A stretch of 64,000 nt of DNA, taken from NCBI GenBank assembly GCA_964391865.1, contig CAYMNQ010000001.1, forward strand, positions 62,001-126,000, read 5' to 3'. A program made the position numbers and the translations under genes. Origin of the DNA: DASZQL01 sp964391865 (GTDB lineage Bacteria; Planctomycetota; Phycisphaerae; Phycisphaerales; UBA1924). The notes beneath the pieces were generated by a model. The model was not told the DNA's origin, made no database searches, and worked only from the letters and a program-made list of their open reading frames with translations. Of this stretch, positions 27,906 through 36,653 are shown one piece after another; the stretch's first letter is position 1, and each line of letters begins with the position of its first letter.

Positions 27906-28772
27906 ATGTTTCAGCAGCCGAGCATTCCGAAGTTGACGCCGGGCGATGCCGATGCCGCGCACGCCGCGGCGCAGCGCGTGGTGCAGACGCATCAGCGGCT
28001 CGCGCCATTTTTGAAGGAAGGCGTGACGCTGGCACAAGTGGATGCGGAGGTCGGGAAGATCCTGCGCGACTTGCAGTGCGAGTCGTGCTTCCGGGGGTAT
28101 CGGATTTCGAAGCTTCCCCCCTACCCGTGCCACGCGTGTTTGTCGGTGAACGACTGCATCGTCCACGGCACGTTCGAGCATCACGCATCGGCGCTCAAAG
28201 AGGGCGACATCCTGAAGGTGGATGTGGGCGTGACGTACCGCGGGTGGAACGGGGACGCGGCGTGGACGTACGCGATCAAGAACTGCCGCGATGAAGACCG
28301 GCGGCTGATGGAGTGCGGGAAGGAATCGCTGCGCGCGGGGATCGCGGCGCTGAAGCCGGGGAACACGTTCATCGAGTTCGCACGCGCCGTGCAGCACTGC
28401 GCTGAAGTGAAGTACGGGTTCCACTGCGTCGAGGGGCTGACGGGGCACGGGTACGGTCGGCGCCCGCACCGGAATGATCCGCGGCGGGACGCGTTCGACC
28501 GCGGGCTGCACAAGCCGCCGCATGTGTGGAACGTGGTGCCGTCGCGGATGTCGGAGTGGCCCGAAGCGATGATGAAGTGCGAGCCGGGGGTGCTGGTGGC
28601 GGTGGAGCCGATGATCGCGATCGGGACGCCGGTTCGGAAAGAGCGCGGGTGGGCGCACTTCACGGCGGACGGCTCGACGGCGGTGCACTACGAGGCGGAC
28701 GTGCTGATCACGGAGAAGGGGCCGTGGAACCTGACGGAAGAGATGACGGATCTGCCCGATATCGTCGGATAA
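27906..28772 (+). CDS. map: Methionine aminopeptidase, type I
   Basis: 288 aa. Removes N-terminal Met from nascent proteins after deformylation; def and fmt are also in the window. The five metal ligands of the pita-bread fold are visible: Asp in VDVGV, Asp in WNGDAAWT, His in LTGHGYGRRPH, Glu in VAVEPMI and Glu in HYEADVLIT. The N-terminal region contains Cys-rich CESCFRGYRISKLPPYPCHAC with the substrate loop, atypical in its four Cys residues. The central region around RRPHRNDPRRDAFDRGLHKPPH is longer than in E. coli Map. Translation probably starts at the 5' end of the mRNA. Confidence 0.9.
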   Translation: MFQQPSIPKLTPGDADAAHAAAQRVVQTHQRLAPFLKEGVTLAQVDAEVGKILRDLQCESCFRGYRISKLPPYPCHACLSVNDCIVHGTFEHHASALKEGDILKVDVGVTYRGWNGDAAWTYAIKNCRDEDRRLMECGKESLRAGIAALKPGNTFIEFARAVQHCAEVKYGFHCVEGLTGHGYGRRPHRNDPRRDAFDRGLHKPPHVWNVVPSRMSEWPEAMMKCEPGVLVAVEPMIAIGTPVRKERGWAHFTADGSTAVHYEADVLITEKGPWNLTEEMTDLPDIVG

Positions 28773-28814
28773 CTCGCGGGTTTCGGTGAATCGTCCCGCT
28801 CCTCACGCCGATCG

Positions 28815-29057
28815 ATGAGGGGCATGGGTCTTCCGGTCTGGGCATTGGTTGTGAACGGCGTGATCGCTGCGGCGGGGCTGCTGGGGATCGCGTATGCGCT
28901 GGCGGTGCGGTTCATCCATGAACTTCAGGTGCATGACCTGAAGCTCGAAGTCCACCGGCTGCGCGCGGAGTATGAGGCGCGGATGGAGGCGATCCGGCGC
29001 GGGCATGTGGTCACGGTCGAGGCGCACGGGGATGAGAAGGCGCGCGAGGCGGCGTGA
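28815..29057 (+). CDS. Small membrane protein with coiled coil
   Basis: 80 aa: one membrane helix (about residues 8-30, WALVVNGVIAAAGLLGIAYAL), then a charged amphipathic helix (HDLKLEVHRLRAEYEARMEAI). No family recognised. An ATG at 28824 is an alternative start. It lies 42 nt after map on the same strand. Confidence 0.5.
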   Translation: MRGMGLPVWALVVNGVIAAAGLLGIAYALAVRFIHELQVHDLKLEVHRLRAEYEARMEAIRRGHVVTVEAHGDEKAREAA

Positions 29058-29167
29058 GACGAGCGAGACCACCGGTTCAATCATCGCGACATCGACGCCG
29101 ATCGCCGTTCCGCACCAGTTGCTCAGAGCCGCAACTGGCGGCACCCGATCCGATGATCGTCGCCGGG

Positions 29168-30601
29168 CTACTTCTTCATCGCCGCCAGGTCGCCCAGCAG
29201 GCGCGCGTGGGTCTTGACGCCCAGCCTGTAGCACGAGAGCTCGAACTTCTCGTTGGGCGAATGGACTCGGTCGTCATCGAGCCCGAAGCCGATGAGGAGT
29301 GTGTCGAGCCCGAAAATGCCCTTGAGCATGCCGACGACGGGGATGGAGCCGCCGCTCTTGATGAGGTGGGGCTTTTTGCCGCAGGCGGCTTCGATGGCTC
29401 GGACGGCGGCGGTGAGGTACGGGTTGTCGATCGAGACGTTGCCAGCGAACCCGCCGCTGTGGCGGATGAACTCCCAGCGGCAGCCGGGCGGCGTGCGCGC
29501 GTCGAGCCATTTCTTGAACGCATCGCTCACCCAGTGCGGGTCCTGATCCGCGACGAGGCGGAAGCTGACCTTCGCGCCGGCGCTCGACGCGATGACGGTC
29601 TTTGAGCCTTTCGCCATGTACCCGCCGTAGATGCCGTTGATCTCGGCGGTCGGGCGCGCCCACTCGCGCTCGGTCGCGTTCCAGCCGGCTTCGCCGATAT
29701 CGGCTTCCGCGCCGAGCCCGATCTTCTTCAGCGCGGCGGCGGCGTCAAAGGGGAGTTGCTTCCACTCGGCGCGTTCGCCGGCGGTCGGCTCGCGGACCTT
29801 GTCATAGAAGCCGGGGATGGTGACTTTGCGGTCGTTGTCCCACAGTTGTGCAAGGACTTTGACGAGCTCGTTCGCGGGGTTGGGGACTCGCCCGCCCCAG
29901 AGCCCGCTGTGCAGGTCCTGATCCGGGCCGTGGAGGATGACTTCGTTGTAGGAGAGCCCGCGCACGCCGTAGGTGATCGCGGGGTGCCCGCGCTGGAGCA
30001 TGCCGGTGTCGCTGATGACGCAGACGTCGCAGGCTTTGATTTCCCTCTCGTGGCGTTTGCAGAAGTCTTCGAGGTTCTTGCTGCCGGATTCTTCTTCGCC
30101 CTCGATGAGGATGGTGAGTTTGATCGGCGGGCCGCCGGCGGTTTCTTTCCAAGCGCGGAGCGCTTCGATGAAGGTGGCGACCTGACCTTTGTCGTCGCAC
30201 GAGCCGCGCGCGACAATGCGCTCGCCCGGCGCGTCATCGCCCTTGTCGGCGGGCTTGATGACGGGCTCAAACGGCGGGCTTTCCCAGAGTTCGAGCGGCT
30301 CGGGGGGCTGCACGTCGTAGTGGCCGTAGAAGAGGACGTGCGGGCCGGTGTAACCCTTCGGGCCTTCGTGCGTCGCCCAGACGATGGGGTGGCCGGGCTT
30401 TTCTTTCGTGCCCGTCTCGCGCAGTTCGGCGTTGACGCCGCACTGGCGGAGTTGGTCCGCGCACCATTCTCCGGCGCGGCGGACTTCCGGCGCGTACTTC
30501 GGATCGGTGCTGATCGAGGGGATTTTGAGCCAGTCGATGAGGCGGGCGATGCCCGCTTTCTCACGGGCGTCGAGGGATGACATGACGGCGTCGGTGGACA
30601 T
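29168..30601 (-). CDS. M20 family dipeptidase
   Basis: 477 aa, the normal size for M20 (ArgE/DapE/CPG2) di-zinc peptidases of the cytosolic dipeptidase type. Metal and catalytic motifs in order: FYGHYDVQPPEP, GSCDDKGQ (bridging Asp), LIEGEEESGS (catalytic Glu and ligand), VISDTGM, and a dimerisation lid domain between. C-terminal SGGSIPVVGMLKGIFG supplies the last ligand region. No signal peptide, so cytoplasmic. ATG at 30601 follows AGGA by 13 nt. Substrate preference is not readable. Confidence 0.9.
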   Translation of the reverse strand: MSTDAVMSSLDAREKAGIARLIDWLKIPSISTDPKYAPEVRRAGEWCADQLRQCGVNAELRETGTKEKPGHPIVWATHEGPKGYTGPHVLFYGHYDVQPPEPLELWESPPFEPVIKPADKGDDAPGERIVARGSCDDKGQVATFIEALRAWKETAGGPPIKLTILIEGEEESGSKNLEDFCKRHEREIKACDVCVISDTGMLQRGHPAITYGVRGLSYNEVILHGPDQDLHSGLWGGRVPNPANELVKVLAQLWDNDRKVTIPGFYDKVREPTAGERAEWKQLPFDAAAALKKIGLGAEADIGEAGWNATEREWARPTAEINGIYGGYMAKGSKTVIASSAGAKVSFRLVADQDPHWVSDAFKKWLDARTPPGCRWEFIRHSGGFAGNVSIDNPYLTAAVRAIEAACGKKPHLIKSGGSIPVVGMLKGIFGLDTLLIGFGLDDDRVHSPNEKFELSCYRLGVKTHARLLGDLAAMKK

Positions 30602-30931
30602 GAGTGTCACGGTCCTGTTCGGGGAATGCGGCTGCCCGGCGGGTTTCCTGGCGCGCGAGCGGGTTGCGGAGCGTACCGCGCGAGCCGTGGAGGGAGGGTG
30701 GCATCCGCGGTGGAATGATGGCTTGTTGAGATTCGATGACAAAGTCCCACCCCCGCACCCCGTCGGGGTGCTTGAGTAGGGCGGCGTGCATCTCCCGAGG
30801 GTCTGCGCGGCTGCGCCGCTGCGACCCCCGGCAACGTGCCGGCAGCCCTTCGGGCTGGAGAACTCGAGATTGCGAAGGAACAGTCGCGATCGCGATCACG
30901 ATCAGGATAGGGATCAGGATCAGGAATGCGA
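30602..30931. repeat. Intergenic mosaic of palindromes and hexamer repeats
   Basis: 330 bp with no gene. It contains GCACCCC-GTC-GGGGTGC (30755-30771), CCGGCA-ACG-TGCCGG (near 30830), CAGCCC-TTC-GGGCTG (near 30843), and a run of degenerate 6-bp units based on CGATCA/GGATCA from about 30888 to 30935, reaching the end of scpA. Confidence 0.65.
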
Positions 30932-31789
30932 TCACGCGCTGCGCGGGGGATCTGCGCCGATCGCGACGATCGACGCGGGCGCGCCGGGGTCGCTCTGCTC
31001 GCTCACGCGCAGTTCGATTTCCGCGCCGATCGATTCCTGCACGACGACGATGCGGCGCTGGCGGACGAGTTCGAGGGTGGCGAGGAAGAGGCCGATCATT
31101 TCGCCGCGGGTGCGGCCCTGGAAGATGGAGCGGAGCGGCATGCCGACGCGGCCCGGCTCGGCGGCGAGGTCGCGCTTCAGCCGGTCCATCAGATCCTCGG
31201 CGTGGAGCTCGATGGGCGTGTCGTCGTAGGTGACCTGGTGCGCGCCGAGCCGGTCGAGCTGCACCGTTTCGATGATCCGCCGGAAGGCTTCGATCAAGTC
31301 GTAGACCTTCAGGTCTTCGAGATCGACGGCGTGGTCCATCGGCTCGGGCGGCGTGGAGGGATCGAGGACGAGGCGCGCGAGCGGGTGGCTGTTTTCCCAG
31401 TCGTGCCTGCGGGCTTCGAGGGCGTGGGCCGCGTCGCGGATTTTCTTGTACGCGAGCAGTTGGCGGATGAGCTCGGCGGCGGGGTCGCCCTCTTCGGATC
31501 CGGAGGCGGTCATCATCGCGGCGGCGGAGTCGTGCTGCTTCGCTTCGGGGTCGGGCGGCGAGACGAGGCGTGACTTGAGCTCGACGAGCGTGGCGGCGGT
31601 CACGAGGAACTCGCCCGCGTTGTCGACATCGACCGCGTGCAGGTCGTCGAGGTACTTCATGTACTGGTCGGTGATCTGCGCGAGGGAGATGCGTGTGACA
31701 TCGACCTCGGCGCGGCGGATCAGGTACAGCAAAAGGTCGAGGGGGCCCTCGAACTGGTCGAGCCGTACTTTGTAGTCCTCCATGACCAT
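30932..31789 (-). CDS. scpA: Segregation and condensation protein A
   Basis: 285 aa. ScpA is the kleisin that bridges SMC heads. The N-terminal domain is clear (YKVRLDQFEGPLDLLLYLI, VDVTRISLAQITDQYMKYL, FLVTAATLVELKSRLV), and the C-terminal winged helix follows after a linker (RGEMIGLFLATLELVRQRRI). ATG 31789 is preferred over ATG 31783 because a TACACT box lies 6 nt upstream of it. Divergent from kdsD with only 28 bp between start codons. smc is about 8 kb away; scpB is not in view. Confidence 0.93.
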   Translation of the reverse strand: MVMEDYKVRLDQFEGPLDLLLYLIRRAEVDVTRISLAQITDQYMKYLDDLHAVDVDNAGEFLVTAATLVELKSRLVSPPDPEAKQHDSAAAMMTASGSEEGDPAAELIRQLLAYKKIRDAAHALEARRHDWENSHPLARLVLDPSTPPEPMDHAVDLEDLKVYDLIEAFRRIIETVQLDRLGAHQVTYDDTPIELHAEDLMDRLKRDLAAEPGRVGMPLRSIFQGRTRGEMIGLFLATLELVRQRRIVVVQESIGAEIELRVSEQSDPGAPASIVAIGADPPRSA

Positions 31790-31795
31790 GCGGGC

Positions 31796-31801
31796 AGTGT
31801 A
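31796..31801 (-). promoter_or_regulatory. -10 box of scpA (leaderless geometry)
   Basis: TACACT on the minus strand, ending 6 nt before the ATG at 31789. Confidence 0.5.
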
Positions 31802-31804
31802 CCG

Positions 31805-31810
31805 TACTAT
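31805..31810 (+). promoter_or_regulatory. -10 box of kdsD (leaderless geometry)
   Basis: TACTAT ends 7 nt before the ATG at 31818. It is 3 bp from the scpA -10 box, so the two divergent promoters overlap. Confidence 0.5.
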
Positions 31811-31817
31811 TGCAGCG

Positions 31818-32846
31818 ATGCCGTCAGGTTCTTCTGGAAGCAATGCGGCGGGCGAGCGTGCGTTCATGGCGGAGGTGCTGCGCGCTGAGGCGGCCGCCGT
31901 CGGGGGTTTGTGCGAGCGGCTGGCGGTGTGGGGCGAGGGGGCGAACCGCGCGGTTGAGCTGATCGTGAAGTGCGCGGAGTCGGGCGGGTCGGTGCTGGTC
32001 TCGGGGCTGGGCAAAAGCGGGCTGATCGGCAAGAAGATTTCGGCGACGCTGGCGAGCCTGGGCGTGCCGTCGCATGACATCCACCCGTCGGAGGCGGCGC
32101 ACGGCGACCTCGGGCGGATTCGCACGAATGATCTGCTCATCGCGCTGAGCAATTCGGGCGAGACGGAGGAAGTGCTGGCGCTGGCGGAGACGCTCCGCCA
32201 GGACGGCGTGCCGATCATCGCGATCACGGGGGGCGAGGGATCGTCGACGCTCTCGCGCCTGGCGACGGTGTGCCTGTCGCTGGGCAAAATGGTCGAGGCG
32301 GGCGAGCGTGTGATGGCTCCGACGTGCTCGACGACGGCGACGCTGGCGCTGGGCGATGCGCTGGCGCTGGCGGCGGCGCGGCGGCGGGCGTTCTCCGCCG
32401 ACGACTTCGCGAAGCGGCATCCGGGCGGCACGCTGGGCGGGCTGATGCGCCCGGTGACGGACGTGCTTCGCTTCGTCGCGGGGAAGAATCTGCCGATCAT
32501 TTCCGATAGCGCGAGCGTGCGCCAGGCGCTGCTGGACGCGGGGAAATTCGGTCGGCGGCCTGGGGCGCTGATCCTGGTGAACGGTGCGGGCGTGCTGAGC
32601 GGGATTTTCACCGATGGCGACCTGCGCCGGTTGATCCTGCGCGACCCGGCGGAGTTGGATCGGCCGATCAGCGGCGTGATGACGCGCACGCCGAAAACGC
32701 TCGCGTCGAGCGCGCTGGTGCGCGACGCGGTGCACTTCGTGCGCGAGAGCCGGCAGGACGAGATCCCCGTGGTCGATGGCGCGGGGAAGCCGATCGGGCT
32801 GCTGGACGTGCAGGACCTGATCGCGATGAAAGTGGTGCAGGACTAA
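31818..32846 (+). CDS. kdsD: D-arabinose 5-phosphate isomerase (KdsD/KpsF)
   Basis: 342 aa. Converts ribulose 5-phosphate to arabinose 5-phosphate, the first committed step to Kdo for lipopolysaccharide. SIS domain (about 40-170): SVLVSGLGKSGLIGKKISATL, HPSEAAHGDLGRI, ALSNSGETEEV, and the conserved KRHPGG loop. Two CBS domains follow (about 205-340). Together with kdsB (54-55 kb) and the LptC/LptA-like neighbour this supports a Kdo-containing outer membrane. The downstream gene starts 6 nt later, so they are co-transcribed. ATG 31818 chosen; an upstream ATG at 31782 would overlap scpA. Confidence 0.93.
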   Translation: MPSGSSGSNAAGERAFMAEVLRAEAAAVGGLCERLAVWGEGANRAVELIVKCAESGGSVLVSGLGKSGLIGKKISATLASLGVPSHDIHPSEAAHGDLGRIRTNDLLIALSNSGETEEVLALAETLRQDGVPIIAITGGEGSSTLSRLATVCLSLGKMVEAGERVMAPTCSTTATLALGDALALAAARRRAFSADDFAKRHPGGTLGGLMRPVTDVLRFVAGKNLPIISDSASVRQALLDAGKFGRRPGALILVNGAGVLSGIFTDGDLRRLILRDPAELDRPISGVMTRTPKTLASSALVRDAVHFVRESRQDEIPVVDGAGKPIGLLDVQDLIAMKVVQD

Positions 32847-32852
32847 CCCCGG

Positions 32853-35819
32853 ATGAACGCGCGATCGACGGGCCGTGTGATCGCCCTGCTGCTGATGACG
32901 TTGGTCATCGGCGTGGTGCTGTTCGGCGTGCTGCGGGCGCAACGCTCGGCGAGCACGGCGCCGGTGGCGGGGAGCAACGCGCCGGGGTTTGAGTCTCCCG
33001 TTGTTGCCAACGATCCGGCGGGTGCCGGGGCGCCGGGCGGGATTCAGGACCTTGTCGCGATGGCGAAAGAGGGCGTGTGGACGCGCACGAACCCCGAGTC
33101 GGGCGAACTGCAATACAAGCTGACGTGGGCGACGATGGACCCGGAAGCGAACGGCGTGATCCGGCTGGGCTCGCCGGTCGCGTTCATTTTCATGGGTGAA
33201 CAGACGCTGCGCGTTCGGGCGGAGACGGCGCGGCTGCTGTGGCCGGCGCGGGAGCGCGAGCCTGAGAGCGGGTCGCTGTCGGGGGATGTGATCGCGGAGT
33301 TGTTGCCGAGCGATGTGCGGGGCGCGGACCCCGCGCCGAACGCGCCGGCGGCGTTGACGATGCGCACGCCGATCGTGCGGTTCGAATCGCAGTTGGGTGA
33401 ATTGGCGGTGCCGGAGCGCGTGGCGGTGACGGGCGCGGGGTTTGATTTCGCGGGGTCGGGGCTGTCGATCACGGCGAGCGACGTAGACCAGCGCATCAGG
33501 CTGATCCGGCTCGAACGCTGCGAGACGCTGCGCCTGCGTCCCGAAGAGTTCGAGACGCGCGCGGCGGCGGGGCGCGGGGAGAGTACGGGCGTCGGTTCGA
33601 GTTCGGCCGGCGCGGCGAGCGTTGACCTGTACCGGGCGACTTTGTCACGCGGCGTGCGGCTGACGCAGGGGTCGCATTCGCTTTCGGGCGAGGAACTGCT
33701 CGCGTTCGTGCGGCTGACGGGCGGCAAGTTGAAGCCGGGCGCAATCGCGAGTCTGCGCGGTCCGGGGGCCGGGCCGGCGGGCGGGGCACTGGGTGAAACG
33801 TCGGCGAGCGGCGCGGTTTCGGGCGCGCCGAGCGCGGGCGATGAGATCACGCTCGCGTGGGCCGGGCCGATGGAAGTGCGGCTGCTGAAAGATGTGCCGA
33901 CGGAGTTGGCGAGTGACGATGTGTTCGTGCGCGTGAACTCGGGCGCGGGAACGCCGGCGTCGTACGCCGACGCGGAGAGCGGCGGGTTCGTGCGCGGCGC
34001 GGTGATGCAGGCGGGGCTGACGACGCTGGCGGGGTCGATCATCGGTTCGGCGGCGGAGCCGATCGCGGCGGGGATCGCGCGCGAGTTCGAGGTCGCCGTG
34101 CCGCGGATCGACTTTGATCTGGTCAAGGGCGTGGGCGGGTTGGTCGGCGCGGGTGAGATTCGCGCGCTGGATGCGGGCGCGGGCGGCGGCGCGACGGCGC
34201 AGACGCTCGCGTGGGCGGGGCGGGGCGATGTGCGGTTCGATGTGTCGCGCGGGCCGGTGGGCGCCGGCGGCGTGGTGATGCCCATCGACGCGATCTTCGA
34301 CAGCGGAGTGCGCGCGACGGGCGACGCGGGCGGCGCGGAGGGCGATTCGCTGCGGGCGGTCTTCGTTCGCGTCGAGCGCCAGGGCGCGAAGCCGATCGCG
34401 CGGCTGAGCCGCGCGGTGATCAGCGGCGATGCGGGCGTGAGTTCGCCCGACGACGGGCGGGTGAGTGCTGAGACGATTGATATTGGCTTCGCGGCTGATG
34501 CCGATGGGCGACGCGTGCGGCCGGTGCTGGCGTCGGCGCGGGGCGGGGCGGTGGCGGAGCGGGACGGCGAATCGCTGGCGAGCAATCTGCTCGAAGTGGA
34601 CTTTGAAGAGGATGCGCGCGGGCGGACGCGCGCGACGACCATCCGGGCACTGGGCGATACGGTGATCACGGCGCGGGATGGGATCGAGATCCGGGCGGAC
34701 GAACTGCGGGGCGATCAGCGCACGAGGGTGTATGACCTGACCGGCACGCCCGTGACGATCGCGCAGCGGCGGGAAGACGGCGAATCGCGCCTGAACACCA
34801 ACGCGGGGCGGTTCGACGCGACCGCGCGCACGTTCACCGCTTCCGGCGCGGGCGACGGGTTCTTCACGCAGCCGGGCGAAGATCCCGCACTGACGGACCG
34901 CATCGACCTGTCGTGGACGGGCGGCATGGTATACGACGACCGCGCGGGGCGGGCGGAGTGCTCGGGCGACGCGAGCGCGATGGTGCAGCGCGGCGCGAAC
35001 GAGCGGCACGCGGGGCGCGGGGAGCGGCTGGTCGTGGAACTCACGCCGACGGATGACTCGGAGTCGCCGACTCAGGATGCGGGGAGCGGCGGCAAGAAGC
35101 CCGCGCGGCGTATGCAGCGAGCCACGCTCGAAGGGGGCGCGTTCGCGGGGAAGACGGATGCTCCTGCGGAAGTCGAGCTGCGCCGGTACAAGCCGGCGGT
35201 CGAAGGCGCGGCGGATCTTGAACTTGAAGGGCTGGTGTTCCTGAGCGGGCCGCGCGTCACGCTGCTGGGGCAGGCGGAGCGGCTGGAGACGCCCGGCTCG
35301 GGCACGCTGCTCTTCGAGGATCGGCGGGGCGCGGGGGACACGACGGCACAACCGGGGGGGGCGGGGGGCGAGAGCGTGCCCTTCCGCGATTCGCGCGGTA
35401 CGACGCTTTTCCAATGGGCGGGGTTGCTCACGTGGGACCGTACGACGGGCGAAGCGAAGATGACCGGCGGCACGCGGATGAACCACCTGAACGCGGCGAG
35501 CGGCGAGCGCGTGACGATCGAAGCGGAGGAACTCGGCGCGGTCATCACCAACGATCCCGCGAACCCGGACCGCGCGCGGCTTGAGCGCGTCAACGCGGTC
35601 GGCACGGTGCGGGCGGCGTGGAAGACGGTGCGCGTGGAGGCGGGCTCGCTGGAATACGACGACGCGAATGCGAAAGCCATTGCGCGAGCGGCACCGGGGA
35701 GCAGTGTGAGCGCGCTCGACACGGCGACGGGGCGCGCGAGCAGCGCGGAGGAGATCGAGTTCGATCTGCGCACGGGCGAGTGGAAGGTAACGCGGCTCAA
35801 CGCGAGCGGCGGGAACTGA
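32853..35819 (+). CDS. Giant LptC/LptA-like envelope protein
   Basis: 988 aa. An N-terminal membrane anchor (about residues 8-28) is followed by a very long beta-rich, Ala/Gly/Arg-rich region. Repeated short strands (for example YDLTGTPVTIAQRREDG, LFQWAGLLTWDRTTGEAKMTG and the final WKVTRLNASGG) look like the beta-jellyroll units of LptC/LptA (OstA-like) proteins. LptC is normally about 190 aa and LptA about 185, so this may be a fused lipopolysaccharide bridge. The context, immediately after kdsD, supports an LPS role. No catalytic motif is expected. Confidence 0.6.
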   Translation: MNARSTGRVIALLLMTLVIGVVLFGVLRAQRSASTAPVAGSNAPGFESPVVANDPAGAGAPGGIQDLVAMAKEGVWTRTNPESGELQYKLTWATMDPEANGVIRLGSPVAFIFMGEQTLRVRAETARLLWPAREREPESGSLSGDVIAELLPSDVRGADPAPNAPAALTMRTPIVRFESQLGELAVPERVAVTGAGFDFAGSGLSITASDVDQRIRLIRLERCETLRLRPEEFETRAAAGRGESTGVGSSSAGAASVDLYRATLSRGVRLTQGSHSLSGEELLAFVRLTGGKLKPGAIASLRGPGAGPAGGALGETSASGAVSGAPSAGDEITLAWAGPMEVRLLKDVPTELASDDVFVRVNSGAGTPASYADAESGGFVRGAVMQAGLTTLAGSIIGSAAEPIAAGIAREFEVAVPRIDFDLVKGVGGLVGAGEIRALDAGAGGGATAQTLAWAGRGDVRFDVSRGPVGAGGVVMPIDAIFDSGVRATGDAGGAEGDSLRAVFVRVERQGAKPIARLSRAVISGDAGVSSPDDGRVSAETIDIGFAADADGRRVRPVLASARGGAVAERDGESLASNLLEVDFEEDARGRTRATTIRALGDTVITARDGIEIRADELRGDQRTRVYDLTGTPVTIAQRREDGESRLNTNAGRFDATARTFTASGAGDGFFTQPGEDPALTDRIDLSWTGGMVYDDRAGRAECSGDASAMVQRGANERHAGRGERLVVELTPTDDSESPTQDAGSGGKKPARRMQRATLEGGAFAGKTDAPAEVELRRYKPAVEGAADLELEGLVFLSGPRVTLLGQAERLETPGSGTLLFEDRRGAGDTTAQPGGAGGESVPFRDSRGTTLFQWAGLLTWDRTTGEAKMTGGTRMNHLNAASGERVTIEAEELGAVITNDPANPDRARLERVNAVGTVRAAWKTVRVEAGSLEYDDANAKAIARAAPGSSVSALDTATGRASSAEEIEFDLRTGEWKVTRLNASGGN

Positions 35820-35846
35820 TCACTGCGAGTTGGGCGGCCCGGCGCG

Positions 35847-35852
35847 TACACT
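35847..35852 (+). promoter_or_regulatory. -10 box of coaX (leaderless geometry)
   Basis: TACACT ends exactly 6 nt before the ATG at 35859; no Shine-Dalgarno. Confidence 0.5.
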
Positions 35853-35858
35853 GCGATC

Positions 35859-36650
35859 ATGCCCTTTCCCGAGTTCGATTCCATCCTAGCGGTCAGCGTC
35901 GGCAACACGAGCACCCGTTTCGCGGTTTTCACGTCGGCGGGGGGCGAGGACCCGGTGGTGCGCGAGAGCGTGCCGAGCACGGACCCGCGTGCCGCCGCCG
36001 AGCGGATGATGAAGGCGGCCGCGATGCTGCCCGAGAAGGACGCGGGGGTGTTTATCGCGTCGGTGAATCAGCCGTTCACGAACAAGCTGGTGAACGAGCT
36101 CGCGCCGATGCTGAACCACGAGTATTTCCGCTTCGGGCCTGACTTGGTGGTCCCCGCACCGCACGCGCTGGGGCCCGAGTCGCTGGTCGGTCAGGACCGG
36201 CTTCTGAACGGGCTTGCGGCGTACGACCGGTTGAAGCAGGCGTGCATCGTGGTGGACGCGGGGACCGCCGTCACGGTGGATTTCATCGACGGCGACGGCG
36301 TGTTCCAGGGCGGCGCGATCGCGCCCGGCGCGAACATGCAGCTCCGCGCGCTGCACGCGGGGACCGCGGCGCTGCCGGAGGTCGAATACCGCGCGCCCGC
36401 GCCGGAGACTTTCGCGCGCGTCACCGAGCAGGCGATGCTGCAGGGCGTTCACTTCGGCATCCGCGGGCTGGTGCAGGCGGTGACGGAGCGGTTCAGCGAG
36501 TCGTACGGCGCGTTCCCGCTGATCGTCGCGACGGGCGGCGATTCGGAATCGCTGTTCAAAGACGATGAGCTGATCAACCAGATCGTGCCGGACCTGACAC
36601 TGCGCGGCATCAATGTCGCGCGACGGCTGCTCGCCGACGCTGAGGAGTGA
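35859..36650 (+). CDS. coaX: Type III pantothenate kinase
   Basis: 263 aa, normal length. First step of coenzyme A synthesis. Motifs: GNTSTRFAVF (P-loop-like phosphate site), GPESLVGQDRLLNGLAAY with the catalytic GxDR Asp, VVDAGTAVTVDFID, GGAIAPGANMQLRAL, and ATGGDSE near the C-terminus. The Asp that opens the usual DxGNT motif is replaced by Ser13 (SVGNT). Activity is therefore likely but not certain. The next gene starts 4 nt after the stop. Confidence 0.85.
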   Translation: MPFPEFDSILAVSVGNTSTRFAVFTSAGGEDPVVRESVPSTDPRAAAERMMKAAAMLPEKDAGVFIASVNQPFTNKLVNELAPMLNHEYFRFGPDLVVPAPHALGPESLVGQDRLLNGLAAYDRLKQACIVVDAGTAVTVDFIDGDGVFQGGAIAPGANMQLRALHAGTAALPEVEYRAPAPETFARVTEQAMLQGVHFGIRGLVQAVTERFSESYGAFPLIVATGGDSESLFKDDELINQIVPDLTLRGINVARRLLADAEE

Positions 36651-36653
36651 GCG

